DNA of 64,000 nt from Lantana camara (taxonomy: Eukaryota > Streptophyta > Magnoliopsida > Lamiales > Verbenaceae), in contig CM074865.1 of assembly GCA_037501455.1 (NCBI GenBank), forward strand, positions 16,314,501-16,378,500, written 5' to 3'. Positions 36,147 through 46,284 of this stretch are shown in pieces; the first letter of the stretch is position 1, and each line of letters starts with the position of its first letter. Under the pieces are notes generated by a model, which was not told the DNA's origin, did no database searches, and worked only from the letters and a program-made list of their open reading frames with translations. Both the position numbers and the translations under genes were made by a program.

Positions 36147-37616
36147 ATGGATAGAATTAGCAACCTTCCATGCAATGTTATAGATGGCATCATCAAGTGT
36201 TTGACATTGCGTAATGCAGCCAGGACTAGCATTCTGTCAAGACAGTGGCGGAACAAATGGTTATCTATTCCATATCTTGTTTTTGATCGGAATTTTCAGC
36301 GGAAATTACCTGAGAAGTACACCATTTCGTCCATTATTCATCAAGTATTGTCGCTCCACAAGGGATCCATAGTCAAGTTGGTATTCAAGGCCTGCGATTA
36401 TGGTGGCGATTACGAGATCAATTGTTGGCCTGATGTGGATCACCGGTTCCATTCCCTGACAAAACATCATATTGAAGAACTCTCACTTGAATTTTCTTTG
36501 TCAGCCACTCAAAATCCTAATTATTTATTTTCATTTCGTCAGCTCAAACATTTGAAACTAGCAGGATGCGACCTCAAACCCCCGTCTTCGTTCAAAGGAT
36601 TTGGTAGACTTCTTGTGCTTGATCTTCGCTCTGTCTCAATTGAGGACGCAGAATTGAGCAGCTTTATCTCGAAATGTCCGCTGGTTGAGCATTTAACTCT
36701 AGTTGGTGCCAAATTATCATACCTAGCGATTGATGCACCTAGTCTCAAGTCCTTCTGCCTCGACCTTGATGTGAACTCCGAAATCCCGTGTGTTTGTTTG
36801 AAGAATACAGCATTCCTTGAGGAAGTTTCAATTTCTACTATTATCACATATGTCGAAAAAGAAATCTCTGAAGCACTCACGGATTAACATGTTCGAGTTA
36901 TTTTGTCAGCTATCAACTGTTAAAAAGTTAACACTGGGTCGTGGCTCTATGCTGGTAAGAAATGATTTTGCTAAAATTGCTTGGTTTATCAAACAACTCA
37001 CCTTTTTCTTGTCTATTTCCTTTACAGCGCCTGCCAAAAAATGTGGTGCCCCTTGAGATCCCTGACAAAAGTCTCAGCCAACTAAGTCGTCTAATATGTG
37101 ATGTTCCGTTTAGAGAACTAAGTTCAGTCAGTTTTTTTGGTTTGCTTGATCGGAAGAAACACTAATTTGTTGTCTCTTGAAATTAGAGTAAGTAATTGGA
37201 GTGTGTTATTATTAATTCTGATTGCTCCATTTTTATGGACTGTATTGATCCCTTCATCCTGTTTGCAGGCATGTACTGATAACAGATATGACAAGATCAC
37301 TTCTACTGAATATTTGAAGGATCAACAGAAGTTAAAACATAGTCTCTGTGGCCTCAAACATGTGAAGATTTCTGAGTTTACAGGTACCGAACCAGAGATG
37401 GAATTTGTTAAGCTCATTTTGTCGTCTGCAACATCACTCGTAAAACTGGAATTGAAATTGCATTATTGTATAGGAGGAGGTGCAACTGAAAAAGGATATA
37501 GGTTGATTAAAAAAGTGGCAAAATTACACCGGGCTTCGGTCAAAGTCAAAATCGTTATTCACTATGGTGGTGATATTATTTGCCTAAGACGAGCTGCAGA
37601 ATATCCACGATTTTGA
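36147..37616 (+). pseudogene. F-box/FBD/LRR gene copy with two frameshifts
   Basis: Near-duplicate of the 25.9 kb gene. Exon 1 is 36147-36954 with an intact F-box (ISNLPCNVIDGIIKCLTLRN) and LRRs. An extra base near 36871 shifts the frame to a TAA at 36885-36887, leaving 246 residues. Exon 2 (37028-37187) is 160 nt instead of 159, with one extra base in a T/G run near 37135, so the two lesions do not restore the frame. Exon 3 (37269-37616) still encodes the FBD block. A codon insertion (YGGDYE region near 36400) distinguishes it. Either a pseudogene or a truncated F-box-LRR protein without FBD; a leader exon pair upstream is open. Confidence 0.85.
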
Positions 37617-38353
37617 AATTTAAATTTTGCCCGATACAGAGTTTCTTGTATTACTATTGAGGAGACTGAATTTCGTTGTTGCTATCAAGCTCAAGATATT
37701 CTCAGATGCTGTACAATGTTCTGTTTTCTTCAACAGATTTAGAGAAATAGGAAGATCGGTATAAGTAGATCTCGCTTATTTATGTAGTGGGTGTTATCAA
37801 ATTCATCATAAATGGTACAAAAAGTTTATCCAGATTTTAATTAAAAAAATTTAGCCTGAGGGCGTGATACATAAATATGGGATACAATACAAAAGTTTTT
37901 GTTGAATGATCACGTGAGAGATCTAAGTCTGATAAGACATAACAAAACAAAATGATATGTTTAAAATCGCTTGTGCATCATAGCTATGACGCCTAGTTCT
38001 TGATATCGGTACTAAAAATTAACATTATTTTCTCTGTCAGACAATAACATTTATGAGAATTGTATCACTTATAGAGAAAATATTTATGTTTGATTGGTAA
38101 GCACAAGTAAGAAGAGCTCACTTTTTCTTTGTTTCAAATGAGTGGATTTTCTTGAATTATCAACTTCTAACCTTTCCTTGTTTTTGTGTTTTAGTTTTTT
38201 TGAGTGAATTATATTTTTATTCCCATAATATTAGGTGTTTTGTAATTTCAATTCTATATTTTCGAAATTAAGCATATTAAGTTCCGTTGTTTTCAAAATT
38301 TTGCAATGTTAGTCAAATAATGGAGGGAAAATGTATTCTACCGTTAAGTTATT

Positions 38354-39367
38354 GAGCAAATTACATTTTGGGTTCCATAGAATAAACTTTTTTCAATTTC
38401 GATTCTATTTTTTTAAAATAGACACAGTTAGTCCCATTTTTTTTCAACTTTTTGAAATATTAGTCCTGTTGGTACTTGGTAGTTTTTCCACGGAAATAGG
38501 CATTTTAGCCATTATCTCATTATAAATTTTCTTTTGTATTATTACTAGTCATTATTATTGATATTTATTTTATCTGCTTCACTTTCACATCCCAGCATCA
38601 CATACTAACTACAGCCAACAGTGCCATCACATCACCACCATCAATAAATTTTGCACCATCATTAACTTCGTCTTCACACAATAAATGTTGGATGTGGAAC
38701 CAAACAACTTAACCATAGGGGCCAAAATTCAAATATAAAAAAGGGTAAGACCCGTAAGAGCAACCCATATTGTTTCTTTCAAATAAATTTTCCAAATCGC
38801 ATCAATTAGATAAAATTAGAAAATGTCTCCAAAATTCCAGTGGTATTAACAACATAACTGATAAAAGCAAAGTATGTCCTCGAAATTGCACACGTACCCC
38901 TGTGGAATTTTGGGGACATACTCTGCCTTTATCTGGTTGATGCAATTTGGAGAATTTATTTGATCAATTACCCTTTATTTCTTTTTTAATTTGAATTTTG
39001 GCCCATGTTGTTAGGTTGTTTAGTCTCAGATCCAGCATATATAGTGTGAAGACAAAGTCAGTGGTGGTGTAATGTTTATTGGTGGGGGTGGTGTGAGAGC
39101 ACCGCCTATCGACAGCAGTCAATATGTGATGGTGGGATGTGAAAAAAAATGAGATAATATAAAAAAATATAATAATAATGAATATCAATAATAAAAAATA
39201 AATAATAATGAATATTAATAATAAAAAAGAAAAATTATAATAAATTAACAAACCAAAATGCCTATTCCCATCCAAAAACTAAAGGAGGGACCAAATGTGC
39301 CTATTTTGAAAAAAATGGGCGAAATTGAAAACAGTCTATCTTATAAGACCAATAATGTAATTTGCTC
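38354..39367. mobile_element. Long-TIR foldback element (inner)
   Basis: Ends GAGCAAATTACATT and AATGTAATTTGCTC with inverted similarity reaching far inside (for example the ATTTTGGGGACATACT region near 38920 against about 38820-38880). No transposase frame. The 9-bp duplication is not clear. It resembles the MULE-MITE family at 14375-14726 (shared GAGCAAATT end). Confidence 0.65.
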
Positions 39368-39386
39368 AAACACTTAATCACATAAA

Positions 39387-41477
39387 TGTTGGAAAACAAG
39401 AGTGATCGGAAACTTGCAATTTCTACTCCAAAACAGGAGGGTTCGAAACTTATGGTTAAGTTTAATTCTTTTTTGAGATATTCAATCGCCTATATAGAAC
39501 AACCTTCAAGTGGCATGAATCAACTCCGGGATCATTCTTCCTTCTTCCGCAAGACTCCAATGTAGAATCCCTCCAGAAGTATCCACACCCGTCTCAATCA
39601 CGATCAAAATAGGCTACGTTTTGTTCTTTTCTCAAGAACTGACTTTTCATATCTTCAGAATAGAGAAAATTCAAGTCATTTCTTGAATGTCAATCTAAGG
39701 AGAGGTCTCTCTTCTTTTATTTGACTAAGAAAAGTTTACGATTCTTTTTCTGTTAGGAAAAGAGTCTTATCTTTTCTTAATCACTTGATTAATTGATGAG
39801 ATAATATATTATAATTAATTAATAATTATATTATTAATTAAAAACAATTGTCTAAACAACTTGAAGAAATTATCTCATAATTATTTATTTCATAAATCAA
39901 TAATTTGTGACATTATCCATTATTTATTTCATAAATAAATATTTTATGTTATTATCTTTACATCTATTTCTTAGATAAATATTTATGATAGTAACAACTT
40001 GATATTGTCTCACTTATTTATTTTATAAATAAATAAGTCTTAATTTTATCTTCTCACTTATTTCTCAAATAAGATGATAATGTCCTTTTATTTCTTGAAT
40101 AAATGAAGTTGGATGATATCATATTTATTTCTTAAATAAATAATGCCATTTTTTAATTAATAATTAATTATTCATTGGACTTCTTTATTCCGGGTTGGGT
40201 TTTATAATTAATTCCTAATTAATCAAAATCCAAAATTAATTATATCATATAGTTAATTAAAACACTAACACATGTGTGACACATGTCACACGTGTCATGC
40301 ACGTGTAGCCCCATCCGGCTACAATTAGTCAGTTCGATCAATTCAATTAATCGATCGAGCCTATACCCTCGTGACCGGGCTTTTGTGTGTTACTCTCTAG
40401 GTTCATTATTCGATTAGCAGTAAACCTAATTAATTAATACTCTTATTAATCAATTATCTCACCGATCACACAACCATAGTCTAACAACAAGTGTGTGAAC
40501 CCTAGCCGAATAACGAATTAATCGAAAGAACCTTTCAGACAGTGACAACTCGTGAAACATGATCCTCCTACTAATTCTATCTCTCGATTAATATATAGGG
40601 TACGGGAATAAATAGAACCCTAATAATATTAATTTTAAAGTTAAGTTCATTTCATATCCATTTGATCTCGATCCAAGAAACTCCTTTTCTTGATCTCGAT
40701 CTAACTGCCTTAGCCAAGGACTACAATATGGAATACAAACAACTTATGCTATAAGAGATCTTCTCACTCTAGGAAAGTGTAGGTCTTTTGTTGATTCTCA
40801 CATGCCTTCACGTGTCACTTTTGCAATCCCGACGTAAGCCATAATTTGAACGTCCAGAGCCACACCCTTTTAGACCTATATCTAAGATTGCATAGTTAAC
40901 TCACATAAGACAACTATGAAATCTCAGGTCTAAGGATTAATGGAACACGTCATTTACTTGTGAAATATTTCCTAATCTAGAAGTTTCTATTTCTAGAAAT
41001 GGAAACTTCTTTTCCCGTTTAGGAATGATCTCACGCGAGACACCTCAGTGTAATCATTCTATTAATGAGCACCCTCGTGTATTGCGTACACATTCATTAT
41101 GCGCTTTGTCATCCCATGAAACAAGATGATTCCTTCTTAAGGACGCAATCCCACAAGCAAATCTCAATCGAGTTTAATTAACTCTCACACTGTTGTTGGA
41201 CTCATCGACTTGGAGAAATTTCTAATCTAACTTAGATTAGGGTTTGTTTCATGTGTCATTATTCCATAATGACAAAACTCTAAAAGCTTTATAGACTAGA
41301 TAGTTCTAATACATGCACACATAAAGTAAACACTCAAAACATTTAAGAGCACACATAAAAAAGTGATTGCCTTTAATCAAATCTTTTCACTTGTCATTAA
41401 TCAAAGATTGTCTGCGTTTTACAAGGAATAGATAAAGCGGACATTACAATATGCCTTTAAGGGCTCTATTCCTAACA
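39387..41477 (-). mobile_element. Solo LTR, older diverged member of the family
   Basis: Starts TGTTGGAAAAC, ends CCTAACA, 2091 bp, with a perfect 5-bp duplication ATAAA (39382-39386 and 41478-41482). The second half follows the other family members in order (the CACATGTG/CACGTG block, the TAATTAATTAAT palindrome, AAACTTC tracts, final GGGC-CTATTCCTAACA) but with many substitutions and indels. No internal domain left. Confidence 0.88.
40268..40307. promoter_or_regulatory. Decayed G-box cluster in the older solo LTR
   Basis: ACACATGTGTGACACATGTC then CACGTGT-type motifs. Some cores are CATGTG rather than CACGTG, one C/T difference from the clusters in the younger copies. Confidence 0.4.
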
Positions 41478-41639
41478 ATAAATGCATTTCCGTCTGTTAT
41501 TTGACGGATGTACCAAAATTGCAAAAATTGAAAACAATGGAACTAAATGTGCCAAAATTTGAAAATATGGGACTAAAATTGCAAACTATCTAATCATATG
41601 GGATCAAAAATATAATTTTCTCTAGGTTTTTTTCTACAT

Positions 41640-42550
41640 GTGATATACCTCAGAAATTTCCTTACAACCATAGTTATCTAAGCGATATTACATGTAGAAC
41701 CGAAAAAAGTGATATTACATGCATGTGATATCAATTTTGCTGTGAAATTGATCGCAACGAAGTGGGGGTGGAACGCCGCAAAATCGACCACAATGAAGTT
41801 CCACCTCGTTTTTGCGGTGAAACACAGAGCGGAGCAACAATTTCACGACCCAAAATAGGATGGAACTACGAGCTAAAGGTGACAGTCGGGGGATGAAGAA
41901 CAGAAGAGGGCCGCTCTGTGTTGCCGGCGTGGATGAAGGGAAAGAACAACAGTAGAACTAGCTTTTATTTTATTTTTTTAATAATTTAAGTAAAGAATTA
42001 ATGAGCTAAAAATATTAATGTAACTAATGGTCTATATTTTTCGTCTATATTTTCATTATTTAAGTTGCTTAGGTCGATCTAAAACGTTTTTATAATAATA
42101 ATATTTAATAAAGTTAAATTATATTATTACATTAATACTATAATTATGAATTTGAGTTTAATATTTTATACTTTAACTTTTTAGATATTTTTAAGAAAAT
42201 ATTAGTTTAAATTAAATGGAGTTATTTTTATGAATGAATACTTTATTTTAATTGGTTAATTATATATTTTATAATTTTGTTATATTTCTTTAACTCTATA
42301 TTATATAAATTATATTCATTATCATTGTAGTTACTAAAAATTGCATAAATGTAAAAAGAATAATAGAAAATATTATTTAATATAAGTATTGCATGATAAA
42401 TTACAACTTTAAATATTTTGAGAGAATTTTTTAAGATTTTTTCATATTAATAAAAACGCTCTTTTTTCCATGAAATGTTGCAATCGTTTCGTGATATAAC
42501 ATTAGAACTGGAATGGTGCCCTGTTCCCGGGACCGCGACTGCAACCGATG
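41640..42550. other. Spacer downstream of the MITE/LTR stack
   Basis: About 41640-41680 still aligns with the 3' flank of the 25.9 kb F-box gene (CTCAGAAATTTCCTTA). The rest, including a GC-richer patch at 41720-41940, holds no gene I can support. Confidence 0.45.
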
Positions 42551-42680
42551 AATCTGTGATGTTCGCTTTGAAGAATTAAGTTCCTGTCAGTTTTCTTGTT
42601 TCCTTGATCGGAAGAACCAATAATTTGATGTCTCTTGGAATTAGTGTAAGTAATCGGAGTATGTTATCATTCATTCTAAA
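42551..42680 (+). pseudogene. F-box gene exon-2 scrap
   Basis: Matches the second half of exon 2 and its donor (TTGATCGGAAGAACCAATAA, then GTAAGTAATCGGAGTATG). It is closest to pseudogene copy B (16.9-17.0 kb), sharing TTATCATTCATTCT after the donor. No other exon nearby. Confidence 0.75.
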
Positions 42681-43701
42681 ATATCTATAGACTAATTAAT
42701 TGTCAATCCTAAAACATAAAACTTTAAAGCCCTTAATATTGTTAATGAAGTTTTTTTTCTTAATAATTTCATTAAGATCTACTTAATAATTATTTAATAG
42801 TAGTTTTTTTAATTTTAAGATAAATAAAGTAAATAAGAAACTTATTTTCTTACATTTTGAGGTATATATATAATTTAATGGCATCATTAACAAAGTATTA
42901 TAGAAGGGTTAAACGAATTTTCAAATTTATGCTATAACGGATAATTTCGAGAAAAACACTAAAAGTCCCTTACAAGATTAACTTCCACAAGTAATTCAGT
43001 ACACTCGATGTGTGTGAATTTTTTTTTATTATTTAAATATTAAATTAAATTATTTATCTTAGGATAAATTTAATAATTATATATTAATAGAAAATATTTA
43101 AAATATAAATTAAAGAATATGAGAAAGAAAAATAAAAATAATATTGAAAAAAGAATAAAAATGAGGTTAGAGAAAAGTAGGGTTAATAAATAAGTAATTA
43201 ACATATATACGTTATCCGTGTGTTGAAGAAAAATAAATAAATTAAATAAAAAAAAGATCAAATACAAGATATCACAATTGGGTCTCACGCTTTATAATAG
43301 AGTATAGATATCGAAAGAAAAACATGAAATTATTTCGTAATTCCTGAAACCCATTCCATATAAACTTACCTAAGGACAACAAGCCGTAAAGCCGGTCAAC
43401 AGGGATAAATCCAAACGGTTAATGAATTCATTCTTTAGAGTAATATCCCAATTTTTAGGTGAATAGATTTTAAGGGTTTTTTTTTTTTAAATTCTCTTAA
43501 ATCTTACCGACCAAGGTTGACTCAAAGACCAAAGTAGAGAATAGTGGGATCAAATAACACCATTAAATTTACGACAAATGCATAGCTTTATAGTAAGCTA
43601 TCTGTACCTCAAATTTAATAAATTATGAATTCGAGTTCTATTGAGCGGGTGTGCTTGTGTGTTAAAAAATAATGACACAATTATTTCAGAGAATTATTTT
43701 G
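42681..43701. other. AT-rich spacer
   Basis: Includes a segment (about 43000-43100) similar to 44625-44701, and CTTTATAATAGAGTATAGAT at about 43290-43310, which resembles AT-rich Helitron-type ends. No gene seen. Confidence 0.35.
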
Positions 43702-43900
43702 GAAAGTGACTGTTTCAACTTAGTTTGAAAATTTCAACTGGATGAGCCTGATTGGTCCTGTTCTGGGACGATTATTGTTGATATAAGGGCTATCCTCTCT
43801 TCAATGCCGGAGACCACCTTCTCTTTCGTCTGTCGTCAAGGAAACATGATAGCTCATCTTCTAGCCCGCTTGGCTTCAAATATTAGATATGGGGAATAAT
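43702..43900 (+). pseudogene. LINE RNase H fragment
   Basis: The frame reads ESDCFNLV, stop, KFQLDEPDWS, then TIIVDIRAILSSMPE and FVCRQGNMIAHLLARLAS, the C-terminal half of the plant LINE RNase H (DC-LV, DI, R-x-x-N-x-x-AH-LA). One TGA stop. 5'-truncated remnant. Confidence 0.7.
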
Positions 43901-44215
43901 TGTATCATAGAAGATGTAAGCTCAGTTTAGCTTCACTTTTGTTTCTCTTTTCATAAATAAATAAAGTTAAATTGCAGAAATTTTTTTACACTTCATTTTA
44001 AATTTATGAAAATTTATTCAGAATAATATTTTTGATGCATGTCCTATCAATTAATAAATCATAATTATCCTCTACTAAACTATTTATTATCGTCAAATAA
44101 TTCCTCATAATCTCCGAGGTAAGTATTTGAACGAAAAGGCAAATTGTGGAAAAGACTTTCTCTTTCTTTCCTCTAATTCTGAAATTATTAATTGCATCAT
44201 AAGTTATAATTTCAT

Positions 44216-44600
44216 GAGCAAATGTTATATTTAGTTCTTAAAATTTTAAGTTTATGTCATTTTAGTTTCTGAAATTTCAAAATTAACATATAAGTTCTTA
44301 ACATTATTAATTTGTTTCAAATTAGTCCCTTAACAACTTTTTCAATGAAAATATGGTCGAAAATAATTTATGTGATTGGTCTTGAATGGTGCATTTTAGG
44401 AGTACAAGATAAGAATATCCTTATTAATCGCATATCTGACTCACATAAAAAAATTTTATAGCTACATTTTACGAAAAAGTTATGAAAGGACTAATTTGAA
44501 ACAAATTAGTAACATTAGGAACTTATTTGTTATTTTTGAAACTTTAGGAACAAAAGTGACACAAAATTAAAAATTTAGAAACTAAACATGACATTTACTC
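44216..44600. mobile_element. 385-bp Mutator-type MITE
   Basis: Ends GAGCAAATGTTATATTTAGT and the reverse-complement match ending near ACATTTACTC. The inverted arms run about 130 bp each (both contain AATTTGTTTCAAATTAGTCC). Flanks TAATTTCAT (44207-44215) and TAATTTAAT (44601-44609) are an 8/9 duplication. No coding capacity. Confidence 0.85.
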
Positions 44601-44785
44601 TAATTTAATTTTATACTAGTAACCCCGCACGCTCGATGATTGTGCAAAAAAAAAAAAAAAAAAAAAATTAAATTGAATTTTTTATCTTACTATAAATTTA
44701 AGGGTTAATTACATCAGAAATTTCATCGCAGGCTCCGCAATCTACGTTAGGGTTCATCAACAATCCCTGCCGAACACGTCTCACT

Positions 44786-46264
44786 ATGGCTGACCACTCG
44801 CCGGCGGTAATCCCGCCGGCAGCCAATACCAGGGCTTCTACTGGGCAAACATACGCTGCAGTGACTTCTGCTGCAAAAAAATCTATCCCAACAAGTTCAG
44901 GCAAGGTGCATCTGTTTCCTAGGGAACCAAATTGACGACGATATGGCATAGTTACTGAACGTAATGGAATCACCAACATCTCGTTGACAGATGAGGAGAT
45001 AGAAGAACTCTCAGTGCCTTTCCAGTTTGCCCTCATCGGCAAATTCTCTCACGGGTATCCTTCTATGTCACGGCTACATGAGTTATTTATGGAACTGGAA
45101 TTGAAAGGTGAGGTCAAGTTAGGTCTGCTGAATATAAAACACGTATTGATTCCGCTAGAAACGGAAGAGGACTATAATAAAATATGGCTCCAGAAATTCC
45201 ATGTTTTCGACGGTTACCCAATGAGGGTGTTCAAGTGGACACCAACCTTCAATCCGAAGGTGGAGCCTTCCATCGTTCCGGTCTGGGTTAGGCTTCCCGG
45301 TTTGAAAACACAATTCTTTAAATCGACAATGCTTATGGATATCGCCCAACAGATTGGGGAACCACTCTGCTTTGATGAGGGAACTCACGATTTGAAACGC
45401 CCTTCAATGGCTAGATTCTGCATTGAAGTCGATTTGCTTAAACCATTAAAGGAACGCTTGACGATAACTTACCATGGGGGCACACATATCCAGCCGGTTA
45501 TTTACGAGCGACTTCCGCCTTACTGTCGTAAGTGTAACAGATTGGGACATCATCAGAAAGATTGCTACGAAGGTAGTGAGGAACAGAGTCTGACTAAGGG
45601 GGATGATAAACAACAAGAGGGTGAGGACCTGAGGAACATTATCTCAGAAAAGAGGGCAGCCATGGGTGGCAGCAACACAACAAACAAGGTAACACAGGCC
45701 CATGAAGACAAGGCTGGCTCCAAGAAAGGTTTGACAACAAAACAGTGGGTTGAGAAAAGTTTTTTCCCGAAAACCCACACCACAGAAGCAGTGAGTGACA
45801 TCCAAACTAAAGTGGGAAATAGGTTTGAGACTCTCAATGTGCTAAGCGAAAATAATGCAGATAATCAAGAAAAGGATAACGAGATGGAGTCGGACGATGA
45901 GGAGAAAGAACAAGACAGCTCGTCCGGCAAAATTAGTGAAAACCTCCAGCTCGAAAAGAGAGAAACGGGTGGCGAACATACTTTAATAGAAGTGGACTCA
46001 GAGTTGCCTGATAATAATGAAGGGATTGACAACAGAGAGCTAGCAATTCTCGAAGACCAAGAAGACGATGCTCAAACACAGCGGGACAAAGCAACTTTCA
46101 GGCGCTCCCACTCTATGGAGAACTTAACAGAGAAACAATCCCCGCCATTGCAAAAGCCTCAAACCAAAGATGATCTCAAACAACGCCTAAATCCAGTAGA
46201 AAAGAAGAAGAACGCTAAGGATAGCCTCCCATCTACGGCCTCTAAAAGGACGACTAGATCGTAG
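44786..46264 (+). pseudogene. LINE ORF1 (DUF4283 and CCHC zinc knuckle), one nonsense codon
   Basis: ATG at 44786 opens a 493-codon frame interrupted only by TGA at 44933-44935 (before RRYGIVTERNG). After the stop come a DUF4283 domain (FALIGKFSHGYPSM, MRVFKWTPTFNP, VPVWVRLPGL) and a CCHC knuckle CRKCNRLGHHQKDC (near residue 255). A long acidic and basic C-terminal tail follows. In plant L1 elements this protein binds RNA and forms the RNP with ORF2. TGA most simply derives from CGA or TGG, a C-to-T type transition. The stop codon makes full-length protein unlikely, although a downstream start could give the zinc-knuckle part. Confidence 0.9.
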
Positions 46265-46284
46265 GCCAGTCAAACCCGTCATCC

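Larger units (their letters stand above)
38202..41622. mobile_element. Mutator-type MITE (outer), split by a second MITE and a solo LTR
   Basis: The left end AATTATATTTTTATTCCCATA (38207 on) pairs with the reverse complement of the right end ATGGGATCAAAAATATAATTTT. Removing the elements at 38354-39367 and 39387-41477 leaves about 0.3 kb, the size of the MITE at 14375. Flanks TAGTTTTTT and TAGGTTTTT are an 8/9 match for a 9-bp duplication. The paralogous sequence after the 25.9 kb F-box gene (about 27875-27930) lacks the insertion. Confidence 0.7.

Noticed and set aside
44698..45042. 114-codon minus-strand frame opposite LINE ORF1
   Set aside because: Antisense shadow of ORF1 coding sequence.
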